This document shows, piece after piece, positions 25,112 to 33,907 of a stretch of DNA of 64,000 nucleotides. Position 1 is the stretch's first letter, and each line of letters begins with the position of its first letter. Source of the DNA: Novosphingobium sp. HII-3 (lineage in GTDB: Bacteria > Pseudomonadota > Alphaproteobacteria > Sphingomonadales > Sphingomonadaceae); contig NZ_PPSM01000088.1 of NCBI RefSeq assembly GCF_002916655.1, forward strand, positions 1-64,000. Reading direction: 5' to 3'. The notes under the pieces are model-generated. The model saw only the letters and a list, made by a program, of their open reading frames with translations, made no database searches and was not told where the DNA came from. Both the position numbers and the translations under genes were made by a program.

Positions 25112-26592
25112 CAGCCCACCACCCTTTTTATATTCTTGATGACGAAGCGCACCGTCGCATCGGCTATGCCGCGATCGAGTACGTCGTCGAGCGCGACAAG
25201 AAGCCGGTCGATTTCGGTTTCCTCCACGATGAATGGAGGCATGAGGTGGATGAGGTCCCGCGCTCCGGGTTGAAAGTGGACGAGGATGCCGTGCCGATCA
25301 AACAGTTCCCGGGTCAGTGCGCCGATCAGGACCGTCTCCCAGGTAACGAACAGAGGGTTGCGCCGAACATCAAGGAACCTGCCGGCCGTCTCCTGCCCGA
25401 ACGCGAATTCGATTGCCTGAAAGCAACCCTTTCCTCGAAGAGAGGCTATGCGACGCGGGTACTTCTGCTGCAGTTTTTCTAGGCCGCTGCGAAGATACCG
25501 ACCAATTCGCGCCGCGCGCTCGATCAGATGCTCTTCGTCGATGACATTGAGCGTCTCGATGGCGACGGCGCAACTGCCGCCCATCCCTGAGAAGCTGGAA
25601 CTGTGCAGGTTGCAGGTCTGAGTACTGCCATAAGCCTGATCGAACAAGGCCTGTGACGTCACCATCGCACCGACTTCACGTTTGCCGCCGCCCAGCGTCT
25701 TGGCAAGCGTGACTACATCCGGCACCGCGTCTTCGAACTGAAAGGCACAGAACCGACCCGTTCGGCCCATTCCTACCTTAACTTCGTCGAAGATCGTCAG
25801 AATGTCAGCCTTGCGGCAGAGGTCCACAAGTTCTTCGAAGTAACCGGGCGGCGGCGATTCACAGGATGTACCGCGAAGCGTCTCGACCATGACGGCGATG
25901 ATCGGGTTTTTTCGGCCACGGCTCTCCCGCGCGATGACTTCGCGGATGGAATCAATGTCGCCGTAGCGGCAGTGGATCACGTTTTCCTTGGGCACGCCCA
26001 TTATGAATCCGCTTTGTACGTCCGTTGCCGTGGTGACGGAGAGCGGGCCATGCGTCTTGCCGTGAAAAGCCCCCTGCATGCACACGAACTTGGTCTTGCC
26101 CTTGGGTGTCTGAATGCGTTCGCAAAGCTTCATCGCTGCTTCGTTCGCTTCCGCGCCAGAAACGGCCAGAAACGACACGTCGAGCGGTTCGGGAAGGAAG
26201 CGGGAGATGTTGTAGGCCAGGGCCCCCTGCAACTTGTGCGGAGCAATCTTGATGCAGTCGAGCACTCGCTCTTCATGGCACCGCCGTTCCGCAGCGAGCA
26301 CGCGGGGATGGTTATGGCCAAGGCCCAGCACGCCGAAGCCCCCGGAAAAGTCGAGGATCGTACGCCCATCGCGCAAGGTGATCGTCGAACCCTGCGCACT
26401 GGCTACATCCATGTCCTTGAGTCCAAGAACATCGAAGACCTGCAGCATGTAGCGGTTGAGGTGCGCTCCGTAGAGCGTCATGGCCGTCGCGTTATCGAGC
26501 GCAAGGCTTTCGTCTAGTGTCAGAAGCTTGCGGTCCTGTTCGCGATCCCGCCGAGCCGCTACGATCTTTCCCAAAGCTGTCACTGACAGCAC
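25111..26592 (-). CDS. Class III PLP aminotransferase
   Basis: A 493-residue enzyme. The PLP lysine is Lys298 (TLAKTLGGG), the pyridine-nitrogen Asp is Asp269 (IFDEVKVGMGRTG), and a GxGxxxLGLGHNHP segment at residues 84-96 binds substrate. The plan is that of ornithine/acetylornithine and diaminobutyrate-type transaminases. An N-terminal extension of about 60 residues precedes the domain. It leads the six-gene operon, with its promoter in 26593-26760. Two GTG starts compete: 26592 (longest) and 26583, which has AGAAGGGGG 8 bases upstream and may be the true one. Amination of an oxidised sugar intermediate is possible but not shown. Confidence 0.85.
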   Translation of the reverse strand: MLSVTALGKIVAARRDREQDRKLLTLDESLALDNATAMTLYGAHLNRYMLQVFDVLGLKDMDVASAQGSTITLRDGRTILDFSGGFGVLGLGHNHPRVLAAERRCHEERVLDCIKIAPHKLQGALAYNISRFLPEPLDVSFLAVSGAEANEAAMKLCERIQTPKGKTKFVCMQGAFHGKTHGPLSVTTATDVQSGFIMGVPKENVIHCRYGDIDSIREVIARESRGRKNPIIAVMVETLRGTSCESPPPGYFEELVDLCRKADILTIFDEVKVGMGRTGRFCAFQFEDAVPDVVTLAKTLGGGKREVGAMVTSQALFDQAYGSTQTCNLHSSSFSGMGGSCAVAIETLNVIDEEHLIERAARIGRYLRSGLEKLQQKYPRRIASLRGKGCFQAIEFAFGQETAGRFLDVRRNPLFVTWETVLIGALTRELFDRHGILVHFQPGARDLIHLMPPFIVEETEIDRLLVALDDVLDRGIADATVRFVIKNIKRVVG

Positions 26593-26760
26593 CCCCTTCT
26601 TCTATTCCAACCAGCTGTTCAAATGCTAGCGGGAGGGGGCTGATGAAGGTATCTACAGACCTTTATACACCTGAATTCCTGTGTGTCGCGAAGTCGTGCG
26701 ATCTCGAACGGGCAGGATGCTCGAAGTCATCGAAGAGACGGTGTATCTGCCGTCCGACTG

Positions 26761-27795
26761 TCATGGCAGCGGGACCAGGCGCCCGGTCCGATCAAGCCGG
26801 GCTAGCCGCTGCGCGCCTGCAGGCGAGCCGACCGGGCCATCCGCCATCCGGTAGCCGAACAGCTGGAGGTCATAAGGGGTCAGGGTCTGAAGCTCGCGGT
26901 TTGTCTGCACATAGCGATTACCGACGCAGTCTCGCACCTCCCGCTCAAGCTTTCGCCGCAGAGGTCCTTCCAAGGCGCGGGTGAATTCAAACGCCGGACG
27001 TAGGCGCTGATACCAGCGATTGAACGGACCGAAAGAAATCGGTGCCTGCAGGGACAGCTGATTGCGATTGATCCAGCCATTCAGGTGACGCCGGACCATC
27101 TGCATAACCAGGGGCATGCCGGAATTGGCGCGGCTATCGAATATGTTGGCGGGTATGCCCGCGGGGTCCTGGCCCGCGTACTCCGCTATGGTTCGCGCCA
27201 GTTGCCAGCCATCCCGCCGCAAGGCTTCGTAAGGCACCACCAGTACATTGTCGGACCCGAACAGGGAGCGATAGTGGTTGATCGTCTTCACGAACGAGAA
27301 AACGTCGAGATCGAACTGCGGCTTGCGATACATCCCGGGCTGGATCCGCGTGACGAGCCGCCGGAACGATAGGGCGCCGCCATCCGTGATATACTGAAGG
27401 TAGTACGATGCAATCAGTTCAAGCTGTTCTCGAACGAACACCAGGATGCGCGCGTCCGGAAAAGTTTCCTTCAGCCGCTGTGCGATGATTGGCCCGTCAA
27501 AGGCCCCGGTCCCGGGATAGCCGGACAGACGCTCGTGCGAGATGACGAGCGTACGTCCGGCCTCGGCCGCTTCCTGCGCGACCCTGCGATATTCGACCTG
27601 TCGTTCGATAGGAACGCCGTCGAAGGGCCCGCGACGGACGAAATCCGCCTGGATGAACTTCCGATCGTTGTACGGACGCTCGAACCCAAGGTCTGGGCGG
27701 GCGAACAGCGCCTGCTGCAGGAGGGTGGAAGCGGTCTTGTGGAAGCCGATGTGAATGAGCGGGCGGACAGGCTCGCTCGTTGATAGAGATTCCAT
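26761..27795 (-). CDS. Sulfotransferase-family protein
   Basis: A 344-residue protein with the PAPS 5'-phosphosulfate loop IHIGFHKTASTLLQQ near the N-terminus and a 3'-phosphate-binding segment ILVFVREQLELIASYYLQY. The layout is that of bacterial polysaccharide or lipid sulfotransferases. The C-terminal half is rich in Arg. It is not coupled to the ugd gene upstream (147-base gap with a terminator) or to the aminotransferase downstream. With the second, unrelated sulfotransferase at 51182 it implies sulfated glycans. The ribosome site (GAAAGAC) is weak. Confidence 0.82.
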   Translation of the reverse strand: MESLSTSEPVRPLIHIGFHKTASTLLQQALFARPDLGFERPYNDRKFIQADFVRRGPFDGVPIERQVEYRRVAQEAAEAGRTLVISHERLSGYPGTGAFDGPIIAQRLKETFPDARILVFVREQLELIASYYLQYITDGGALSFRRLVTRIQPGMYRKPQFDLDVFSFVKTINHYRSLFGSDNVLVVPYEALRRDGWQLARTIAEYAGQDPAGIPANIFDSRANSGMPLVMQMVRRHLNGWINRNQLSLQAPISFGPFNRWYQRLRPAFEFTRALEGPLRRKLEREVRDCVGNRYVQTNRELQTLTPYDLQLFGYRMADGPVGSPAGAQRLARLDRTGRLVPLP

Positions 27796-27891
27796 GGCGG
27801 TCTTTCGGTGGCGGTGATTGAGGACGCCGCTCTGTGTGTTCCAGGTTTAAACCACCTGATGTGACAAAGGCCTCCGGGTCAACTGACCATC

Positions 27892-27916
27892 AGGCTTGGC
27901 TCAATGAGCCAAGCCT
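27892..27916 (-). terminator. Terminator-like hairpin after ugd
   Basis: AGGCTTGGCTC and GAGCCAAGCCT form a perfect 11-bp stem with a 3-base loop (AAT), just past the ugd stop and before the sulfotransferase start. A T-run is lacking, so strength is uncertain. Confidence 0.55.
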
Positions 27917-27942
27917 ATCCCTTAGTGCAGGCTGCGCCTGTC

Positions 27943-29289
27943 TCACGCGACTGCCCGGCTGCCACCGACGAGTACCGGGCCCGAGTTCGGCTTGCCAAGG
28001 CCCACCAGGTAAAGACCGGCTCTGCGAGCTTCTTCCGGCTTGTAGATGTTGCGCAGGTCAACCATCAGCGGGCGCGCCAGAAGCTGAGTCATCCGGTCGA
28101 GATCAAGCGCGCGGAACTCATCCCACTCCGTCACAAGGACGAGAGCATCGGCGCCATCTGCGGCCTCGTAGGCCGACGTGCAGAACGCAACGCCCGGCAG
28201 CATTGCCCGCGCCTGGTCCATGCCTTCCGGGTCGTAGGCGCGCACGTTCACGCCAGCGTCCTGCAAGGCTGCCACGATCGCCAGGGATGGAGCATCGCGC
28301 ATGTCGTCCGTGTTCGGCTTGAACGTGAGGCCCAGCAACGCGACCGTGCGTCCTCGCGCTTCTCCCAGAGCGCCGATCACCTTTCGGGCCATCGCCCGCT
28401 TCCTCAGGTCGTTGGCCTTCACCGCCGCCTCGACGATGCGCAGGTGGGCCTGATAGTCGTCCGCCGTCTTGAGAAGGGCAAGGGTGTCCTTCGGGAAGCA
28501 GGAGCCGCCGTAGCCGGGGCCGGCGTTCAGAAACTTGGAACCAATCCGTTGATCGAAGCCGATGCCCTTTGCGACCTGTTGCACATCGCCTCCCACGGCT
28601 TCGCACAAGTCGGCTATTTCATTGATGTAGGCTATCTTGACGGCAAGGAAGGCGTTGGCGGCATACTTGATCAGTTCCGCGTCCCGCCGCCGCGTCACCA
28701 GCACCGGCGCCGACTGATTGAGAGACAACGGACGGTAGATTTCCGTGAGGATGGATTCGGCAAGTTCGTCCTCGCATCCAATCACGATACGGTCCGGGCG
28801 CTTGAAGTCCTCTATCGCTGCGCCTTCCCGCAGGAATTCCGGGTTCGAGGCAACGGCGATGCTCTTGCCGGGCGCGACTTCGGCAACGATGCGCTCGATT
28901 TCATCGCCTGTGCCGACGGGTACGGTGGACTTGGTGATGATGACTCCGGGGCCGCTCATCTCCGCCGCGATTTCGCGTGCCGCCGCATAGACGTAGCTCA
29001 GGTCGGCGTGACCGTCCCCCCGCCGGCTAGGCGTACCGACCGCAATGAACACAGCGGAGACGTCGGTGAGGGCCGGCCGGATATCCGTGGCGAAGGAGAG
29101 GCGACCCGCCGCGACATTGGAGGCAACGAGGGTGTCCAGACCGGGCTCGAAGATCGGCATGATACCTCGACCGATCTTTGCGATCTTGTCCTGATCGGTA
29201 TCGATGCAGACGACTTCGTGGCCATAATCGGCAAGGCAAGCGCCCGAAACGAGCCCGACGTAGCCTGTCCCTACTATTCCGATGCGCAT
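27943..29289 (-). CDS. ugd: UDP-glucose 6-dehydrogenase (Ugd/GDP-mannose dehydrogenase family)
   Basis: A 448-residue enzyme that oxidises UDP-glucose twice to UDP-glucuronate using NAD. The Rossmann motif GTGYVGLVSG is at residues 7-16, the Thr-Pro-Ser turn (VGTPS) and the catalytic Cys264 (YGGSCFPKDT) are present, and a C-terminal UDP-binding domain contains LGLTFKPNTDDMRDAPS. The Shine-Dalgarno GGAGGT is 7 bases from the ATG. UDP-glucuronate supplies the acidic sugar typical of sphingomonad exopolysaccharides. It is monocistronic, with a hairpin downstream and a long upstream region shared with the LuxR-type gene. Confidence 0.95.
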   Translation of the reverse strand: MRIGIVGTGYVGLVSGACLADYGHEVVCIDTDQDKIAKIGRGIMPIFEPGLDTLVASNVAAGRLSFATDIRPALTDVSAVFIAVGTPSRRGDGHADLSYVYAAAREIAAEMSGPGVIITKSTVPVGTGDEIERIVAEVAPGKSIAVASNPEFLREGAAIEDFKRPDRIVIGCEDELAESILTEIYRPLSLNQSAPVLVTRRRDAELIKYAANAFLAVKIAYINEIADLCEAVGGDVQQVAKGIGFDQRIGSKFLNAGPGYGGSCFPKDTLALLKTADDYQAHLRIVEAAVKANDLRKRAMARKVIGALGEARGRTVALLGLTFKPNTDDMRDAPSLAIVAALQDAGVNVRAYDPEGMDQARAMLPGVAFCTSAYEAADGADALVLVTEWDEFRALDLDRMTQLLARPLMVDLRNIYKPEEARRAGLYLVGLGKPNSGPVLVGGSRAVA

Positions 29290-30062
29290 TCGTCTGACCT
29301 CCGGTTGAACCGTGTTGAAGGAGAGCCTCCGCCACGGGGCCGAGGATTATGAGGAGGGAGCCGGTCCTCAACACCGCGAGCACCTCCGAGCAGAGATGAT
29401 AAAGCTCCGGGCAGCCCCGCCAATCGTCCCTTTAGAGGTCAACCAATGGGGACCCGTTACGCCGTTCTTGCCGGACGACCGGTCTCTCCTGCCAACGAAT
29501 CGTTCGAGGCGGCGCAGAATCGCCTTGCGGCCAGCGAGGGCAACTCCATTTGAGTTCGTCGAGACGGCGTGCCGATCCATCTGGAATGGGGTCATCGCTC
29601 GGCAGGGCGGCAGCTGTAGTGCCCTGAAATACCGGAGTTTCTTAAGTACGAAAAACTATGATGCAGGTTGTCGCCCTACCTACTTCGACCTGTTGGTCAT
29701 TCCGGGAGAGGACAGGGGGGGATTTTCCCACCTGAAATAGAACAGCGATTTGCGTCAACTATCTGTTTAAGAACAAATTAGATCCGAAATGGACTGTATC
29801 ATGCCGCGGTGTGTCGCAGTGCATCTATCGACTCCGACACCTCGTTGTGTTTAGGTTTATTTGCATAAGGCGGGAGGCCCTTGAAGGTGTGGGGAGGGGT
29901 CTCTCGTCATTCGGACGAGCTGCCTGAGCGGCGGCTCCTGCGTTCGACAGGCTTTCTCCATCAAAAACCACTTTCGTCCAGACCTCAACAGAGGCGGGCG
30001 GCCGATTTCGAGTGGGCAGCAATCGGGTCGTCATGAGGTTCCATGATCAAGGAGGTAGGGCG
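29290..30062. promoter_or_regulatory. Long divergent intergenic region between ugd and the LuxR-type regulator
   Basis: A 773-base gap. An open frame at 29312-29740 lacks a ribosome site and recognisable protein. The part from about 29630 to 29880 is visibly richer in A and T than the surroundings, with several short A/T runs (for example at 29640-29660 and 29760-29785). The last bases hold a perfect AAGGAGGT ribosome site for the regulator. Promoters for both flanking genes must lie here; operators or a small RNA are possible but not seen. Confidence 0.5.
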
Positions 30063-30827
30063 ATGGCACATCACGAGAGCATCGAAGTTTCCATCATTGG
30101 GTTCAATTCGCTAGTCAGGGAAGGCATCTGCCGGATCCTCAGTGAATCGGAATTCAAGGATCACCGTTTCTTTTCAACGTATGAAGCAGCTTGCAACACG
30201 ACGGCTGAAGTCGGCCTCGCGATTGTGGATGTGAAGTCCTCGGAAGGGTTCCTTCATGATTTGGCGCAGCTCAAGACCTCGCTTCCGGACGCTCGCATTG
30301 TCCTGATGGTCGACAGCTTCGACTTCAAGCAGATGGTGGAAGCATTCCACTGCGGCATCCACGCTTATCTGTTGAAGGAAATCGGGGCCGGACCGCTGAT
30401 CGATTGCCTCCGGCTCGTCAACAACGGTGAAAAGGTATTGCCAAGCATTCTCCTGCAGCATCTGCCGAATACCCAGATGATCTCCGAAAACCAGGCGGAA
30501 GTGCAGGTTCAGCTAAGCGAACTTCTGTCCGAGCGTGAAATCGATACGCTGCGCTGTCTCGTAATGGGCTATCCCAATAAGGTCATCGCCTACCGCCTCG
30601 ACATCAGCGAGGCCACCGTCAAGGTGCACGTGAAAGCGATCCTGCGTAAGCTCATGGTACAGAACCGTACGCAGGCCGCGATCTGGGCTGTCAATCAGGG
30701 CCTGGTGACGAATGCCGGTGAGTTCCGGGAATACCGTGATCGCGTCGGTGCAGATGTGCTCAGCCCGGCGATCATCGACCAGATCACGTCCAAGGCCCCA
30801 TCGCTGGCACTGGCGAGTTCGTTCTGA
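30063..30827 (+). CDS. LuxR-type regulator with a degenerate receiver domain
   Basis: A 254-residue protein. The N-terminal half folds like a response-regulator receiver: phospho-acceptor-position Asp56 (AIVDVKSSE) and switch Lys105 (YLLKEI) are kept, but the Mg-binding acidic pair is replaced by Gly13-Phe14 (IIGFNSLVREG). The C-terminal LuxR HTH is intact (LSEREIDTLRCLVMGYPNKVIA, then SEATVKVHVKAILRKL). Without the acidic pair, normal phosphorylation is doubtful, so control may be through ligand or protein binding. AAGGAGGT sits 6 bases before the ATG at 30063. It lies at the edge of the polysaccharide cluster and is a likely local regulator. A 14-bp hairpin follows. Confidence 0.85.
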   Translation: MAHHESIEVSIIGFNSLVREGICRILSESEFKDHRFFSTYEAACNTTAEVGLAIVDVKSSEGFLHDLAQLKTSLPDARIVLMVDSFDFKQMVEAFHCGIHAYLLKEIGAGPLIDCLRLVNNGEKVLPSILLQHLPNTQMISENQAEVQVQLSELLSEREIDTLRCLVMGYPNKVIAYRLDISEATVKVHVKAILRKLMVQNRTQAAIWAVNQGLVTNAGEFREYRDRVGADVLSPAIIDQITSKAPSLALASSF

Positions 30828-30881
30828 GGCGCAGGCCGGGCGGGTTCGCGCGCTGATATTTCGCAAAAGGACGCCCGGGTA

Positions 30882-30920
30882 CATCATGGGAGCGGTCGGG
30901 CATCGGCCGCTCCCATGATG
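30882..30920 (+). terminator. Strong hairpin after the LuxR-type regulator
   Basis: CATCATGGGAGCGG and CCGCTCCCATGATG form a perfect 14-bp stem with an 11-base loop, 55 bases past the regulator stop, followed by CGTTT. Probable intrinsic terminator. Confidence 0.7.
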
Positions 30921-30985
30921 CGTTTGCCCGGCGGGAGATGCTTGCTGCGGCATGCAGGGTGCTTCCGCCCGGCCCCCGTTGATCG

Positions 30986-31402
30986 ATGAAGGAAGGGAAT
31001 GCGGTGCCGGCATCGAAGTGGAGTGACGACGTCGGGCAGGTGGCACGTTTCCTCCTCGTGGGGATGGCCAATACCGGTCTCGGCTATGGGATCATTCTTG
31101 TCGGACTTCAAGGAGGCCTGGGGGACTATGCAGCAAACATATTGGGGTTCGTCCTTGGTCTACCCATATCCTACCTACTGCACCGATCGCTGACGTTCCG
31201 TGCGCGCACTCGCAGATCGCTTCGGGAGGCGTCACTGTACCTCTGCGCATTCCTGATAGCGTTCTTCGCCAACCTCGCCGTAGTCACAGCCGGACTTGCA
31301 ATCGGATACGAGAGCAGCGCCGTTGTTCAGGGTGCGGCGATAGGCTCCTATGCTGTCGTGCTCTTCATTCTGACGCGGTTCGTCGTGTTCAGGCAACGAT
31401 AG
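30986..31402 (+). CDS. GtrA-family membrane protein
   Basis: A 138-residue protein with four helices: FLLVGMANTGLGYGIILVG, YAANILGFVLGLPISYLLH, then LYLCAFLIAFFANLAVVTAG and AIGSYAVVLFILTRFVVF. The FLLVGxxNTxxxY start and the RSLTFRA loop between helices 2 and 3 are GtrA signatures. These proteins help move polyprenyl-phosphate sugars or modify cell-wall glycans. The ATG at 30986 lacks a ribosome site. An in-frame GTG at 31004 has GGAAGGG 6 bases upstream and may be the true start. No glucosyltransferase gene is directly adjacent. Confidence 0.82.
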   Translation: MKEGNAVPASKWSDDVGQVARFLLVGMANTGLGYGIILVGLQGGLGDYAANILGFVLGLPISYLLHRSLTFRARTRRSLREASLYLCAFLIAFFANLAVVTAGLAIGYESSAVVQGAAIGSYAVVLFILTRFVVFRQR

Positions 31403-31436
31403 CGACCCCCGCGACGATCGCGTTTTGTTACGAGGA

Positions 31437-31471
31437 AAGCCTCTGACCGGTCGGAACCCGGTCAGAGGCTT
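31437..31471. terminator. Bidirectional terminator between convergent genes
   Basis: AAGCCTCTGACCGG and CCGGTCAGAGGCTT form a perfect 14-bp stem with a 7-base loop in the gap between GtrA (+) and the DegT-fold gene (-). A-rich and T-rich ends on either side let it work in both directions. Confidence 0.78.
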
Positions 31472-31547
31472 GGCTTTGCATTGATGCTTTCGGCGGGGCA
31501 GCTTTCCACGGGTGCCATTGCAGCGACGGCACCCGGACGTGCAAGTG

Positions 31548-32768
31548 TCAGGCCCCGGCGTTTTCGAGAGTCGCTGTCACCGAAAAGGTCTTCACGAAGT
31601 CCTCGAAGCATTCATGCATGAAGTCCAGCTGCGCGTCCTCGAGTCCGTGGTGACAGGCCAGGAGAATGCCGCCCCGCATCACATCGTCCGAAACCGGATA
31701 GCCGCTGCGCGATGTCGCGCTTACGACGGACTGCATGGCAGGCTGCCGGAGTATATTGCCGGTGAACACCGGACGGGTCTGCACGTCCCTCTCTTCCAGC
31801 CATATCTGCAGTTGGCGCCGGGTGAACGGAGCGTCCTTGCGGATCGTCAGCGGGAAGGCCAGCCAACCGGTGCGGGAGTCCGGCATCTGGCGCGGAAGCT
31901 CGAACCAGTCTTCGTACTGGCTGAAGAAGCGGTACTGGCGCTCGAAGTTGTATTCCCGAGCTTCGATGTTCTTCTGCAGCTTTTGCAACTGAACAAGTCC
32001 GAACGCCGCACCCATCTCCGACGGCTCCACGTTGAAGCCAAGTTCATCGAACAGGAATTTCGCATCATAGCTGATGCCATCAAGGGCAACATTGAAACGC
32101 TTTTCGATGCTTTCGGAGTCCACGAACAGCGAACTTGTCCGCCCCCAGGAGCGGAGCAGCAATGCCCCGCGGGCCAGATCCGGATCGGACACGCAAAGCA
32201 TGCCCCCGTTGCCGCCCGCGTTGATGACGTGCGAGCCATAGAAGCTCGTGGTCGAAATGTCCGACCGCGTGCCGGTGCTCTCCCCTCGTAGGGTCGCTCC
32301 GAGAGTGTCGGCACTGTCCTCGATCACCAGCAACCCATGTGCCGATGCGATCGCGCGGATGCGATCCCAGTCCGGGAGGTTGCCGATCAGGGACGGGATC
32401 ATCATGGCCTTCGTTTTCGGCCCGATCATCTCCTCGATTCTGTTCACGTCGATATTGTAGGTGCCGGGTGCAGCATCCACAAAGGCCGGTACAAGGCGCG
32501 AACGCACGATGGGCGCGACAGTAGTCGCAAACGTCAGGGCCGGGGTGATGACCTCACTACCCTCCGGCAGGTCGAGCAGTTCTACGGCAAGGTAATTCGC
32601 CGAGGAACCGGAGTTGACCATGATGCCGTGATCCTTGGCGAAGAGTGCCGCAACCTTCTCCTGCATCTCACGAACTTTCGGACCCATTTGCGTCGATGTT
32701 CGCAGGACTTCAACCACCGCCGCGATCTCTTCCTCGCCATGTACAGTCTGGCCGTAGTTTACGCGCAT
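31548..32768 (-). CDS. DegT-fold, His-type PLP/PMP 3-dehydratase acting on a CDP-sugar
   Basis: A 406-residue DegT/DnrJ/EryC1/StrS-fold protein. PLP-phosphate and ring contacts are present (VNSGSSANYL, Asp151 in IEDSADTLGA), but the usual Schiff-base lysine is His180 (SFYGSHVINAGGNGG). That change marks the 3-dehydratases ColD and E1/RfbH, which remove the C3 hydroxyl rather than aminate. RfbH-type Fe-S cysteines (C-x-C-x2-C) are missing; only three scattered Cys exist, so the ColD-like mechanism is more likely. It overlaps rfbG by 10 bases and completes an rfbF-rfbG-3-dehydratase operon on CDP-glucose. The product should be a CDP-3,6-dideoxy-4-ketohexose; a following reductase is not seen nearby. 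Confidence 0.8.
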   Translation of the reverse strand: MRVNYGQTVHGEEEIAAVVEVLRTSTQMGPKVREMQEKVAALFAKDHGIMVNSGSSANYLAVELLDLPEGSEVITPALTFATTVAPIVRSRLVPAFVDAAPGTYNIDVNRIEEMIGPKTKAMMIPSLIGNLPDWDRIRAIASAHGLLVIEDSADTLGATLRGESTGTRSDISTTSFYGSHVINAGGNGGMLCVSDPDLARGALLLRSWGRTSSLFVDSESIEKRFNVALDGISYDAKFLFDELGFNVEPSEMGAAFGLVQLQKLQKNIEAREYNFERQYRFFSQYEDWFELPRQMPDSRTGWLAFPLTIRKDAPFTRRQLQIWLEERDVQTRPVFTGNILRQPAMQSVVSATSRSGYPVSDDVMRGGILLACHHGLEDAQLDFMHECFEDFVKTFSVTATLENAGA

Positions 32769-33907
32769 GCTGGAACCTTTCTTGCGACACTATCATCAAG
32801 TTCAACGTGGCTTTCGCCGGAATAGAATTCGATCTGCTCCTCGCTGAAGGCGCGCATGTCAGTGCGGCCTTGCGCGCAGGTGCGGTACCAGTCCGCCGTC
32901 ATGGCAACCGCCCAAGCCGTGGACAGGCGAGGCTTCCAGTGCAGCCGGGCACGAGCCTTGCTGCTGTCCAGGGTCAGGAGGCCCGCTTCGTGAGGGTCTG
33001 TCACTTGCTTGTCGAAGGTGATGGGAGCTGCGTTCTGTCCCCAGGCACGCTGGAAGGACCGCGCAAGCGTTTCCACGTCAATGAATCCTTCGGCGCTCGG
33101 CCCGAAGTTCCAAGCCTCCGCGAACCTGTGGCCTTGCTCGCCCAGGAGCCGAGCGCCGAGCAGAAGATAGCCGGAAAGCGGTTCCAGCACATGTTGCCAC
33201 GGGCGCACGCTGGCGGGGTAGCGGATCTTCACGCAAGCGTCCGCAAGCGTGGCCTTCACGATGTCCGGCAGGAGGCGATCGAGAGCTCTGTCTCCGCCCC
33301 CGATGACGTTCCCCGCCCGCGCCGTGGCAAGCTGACAGCCGACGGGATCCGAGAAGAAGGAGCGGCGGAAGGAGGTCGTGAGCAGTTCCGCACAGCCCTT
33401 GGACGCGCTGTAGGGATCGGATCCGCCCATCGCATCATTCTCCCGGTAAGGTGAATGCCACTCCAGATTTTCATAGCACTTGTCACTGGTTACGACCACG
33501 ACCGCGCGCAAGGAGGGCATGCGCCTGGCGTTTTCAAGGACGACCGCTGTTCCGGCAACGTTGGTAGCAAAGGTGCCGACCGGATCGGTATACGAGGGCC
33601 GCACGAGCGCCTGGGCTGCCAAATGGAAAACGATGTCGGCATCGATGTCGGACGTGGCGGCCGCGTAAGCCTCGGCATCACGAATGTCGGCCAGCCGATG
33701 GTCTATCGCATCGCGCAGCCGCGTGGCATGGAAGAAGGCGTCCTTGGCGGCGGGCTCCTCAAGTGACACGCCGATGACGTGCGCACCGAGGCGCTTAAGC
33801 CATAAGGCGAGCCAGCCGCCTTTGAAGCCGGTGTGACCGGTTACCAGAACCCGCTTTCCGCGATAGCTGTCTGTCAGAGATGGTGCGAGATGGGGGGCTT
33901 CAGGCAT
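32759..33907 (-). CDS. rfbG: CDP-glucose 4,6-dehydratase
   Basis: A 382-residue extended short-chain dehydrogenase. The NAD motif TGHTGFKGGWLALWL near residue 22 is the RfbG form (TGHTGFKG), and the catalytic set is visible as VVTSDKCYEN and SDPYSASKGCAELL (Tyr-x3-Lys). ATARAGNVIGGGD and RPWQHVLEPLSGYL are also RfbG marks. It turns CDP-glucose into CDP-4-keto-6-deoxyglucose. The ATG at 33907 overlaps the rfbF stop by 8 bases, and the gene overlaps the 3-dehydratase by 10. A longer open frame upstream is inside rfbF and is not used. Confidence 0.93.
   Translation of the reverse strand: MPEAPHLAPSLTDSYRGKRVLVTGHTGFKGGWLALWLKRLGAHVIGVSLEEPAAKDAFFHATRLRDAIDHRLADIRDAEAYAAATSDIDADIVFHLAAQALVRPSYTDPVGTFATNVAGTAVVLENARRMPSLRAVVVVTSDKCYENLEWHSPYRENDAMGGSDPYSASKGCAELLTTSFRRSFFSDPVGCQLATARAGNVIGGGDRALDRLLPDIVKATLADACVKIRYPASVRPWQHVLEPLSGYLLLGARLLGEQGHRFAEAWNFGPSAEGFIDVETLARSFQRAWGQNAAPITFDKQVTDPHEAGLLTLDSSKARARLHWKPRLSTAWAVAMTADWYRTCAQGRTDMRAFSEEQIEFYSGESHVELDDSVARKVPACA

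Noticed and set aside
29312..29740. Open frame of 142 codons in the ugd-regulator gap
   Set aside because: There is no ribosome site, no recognisable domain and composition unlike neighbouring genes; treated as non-coding.
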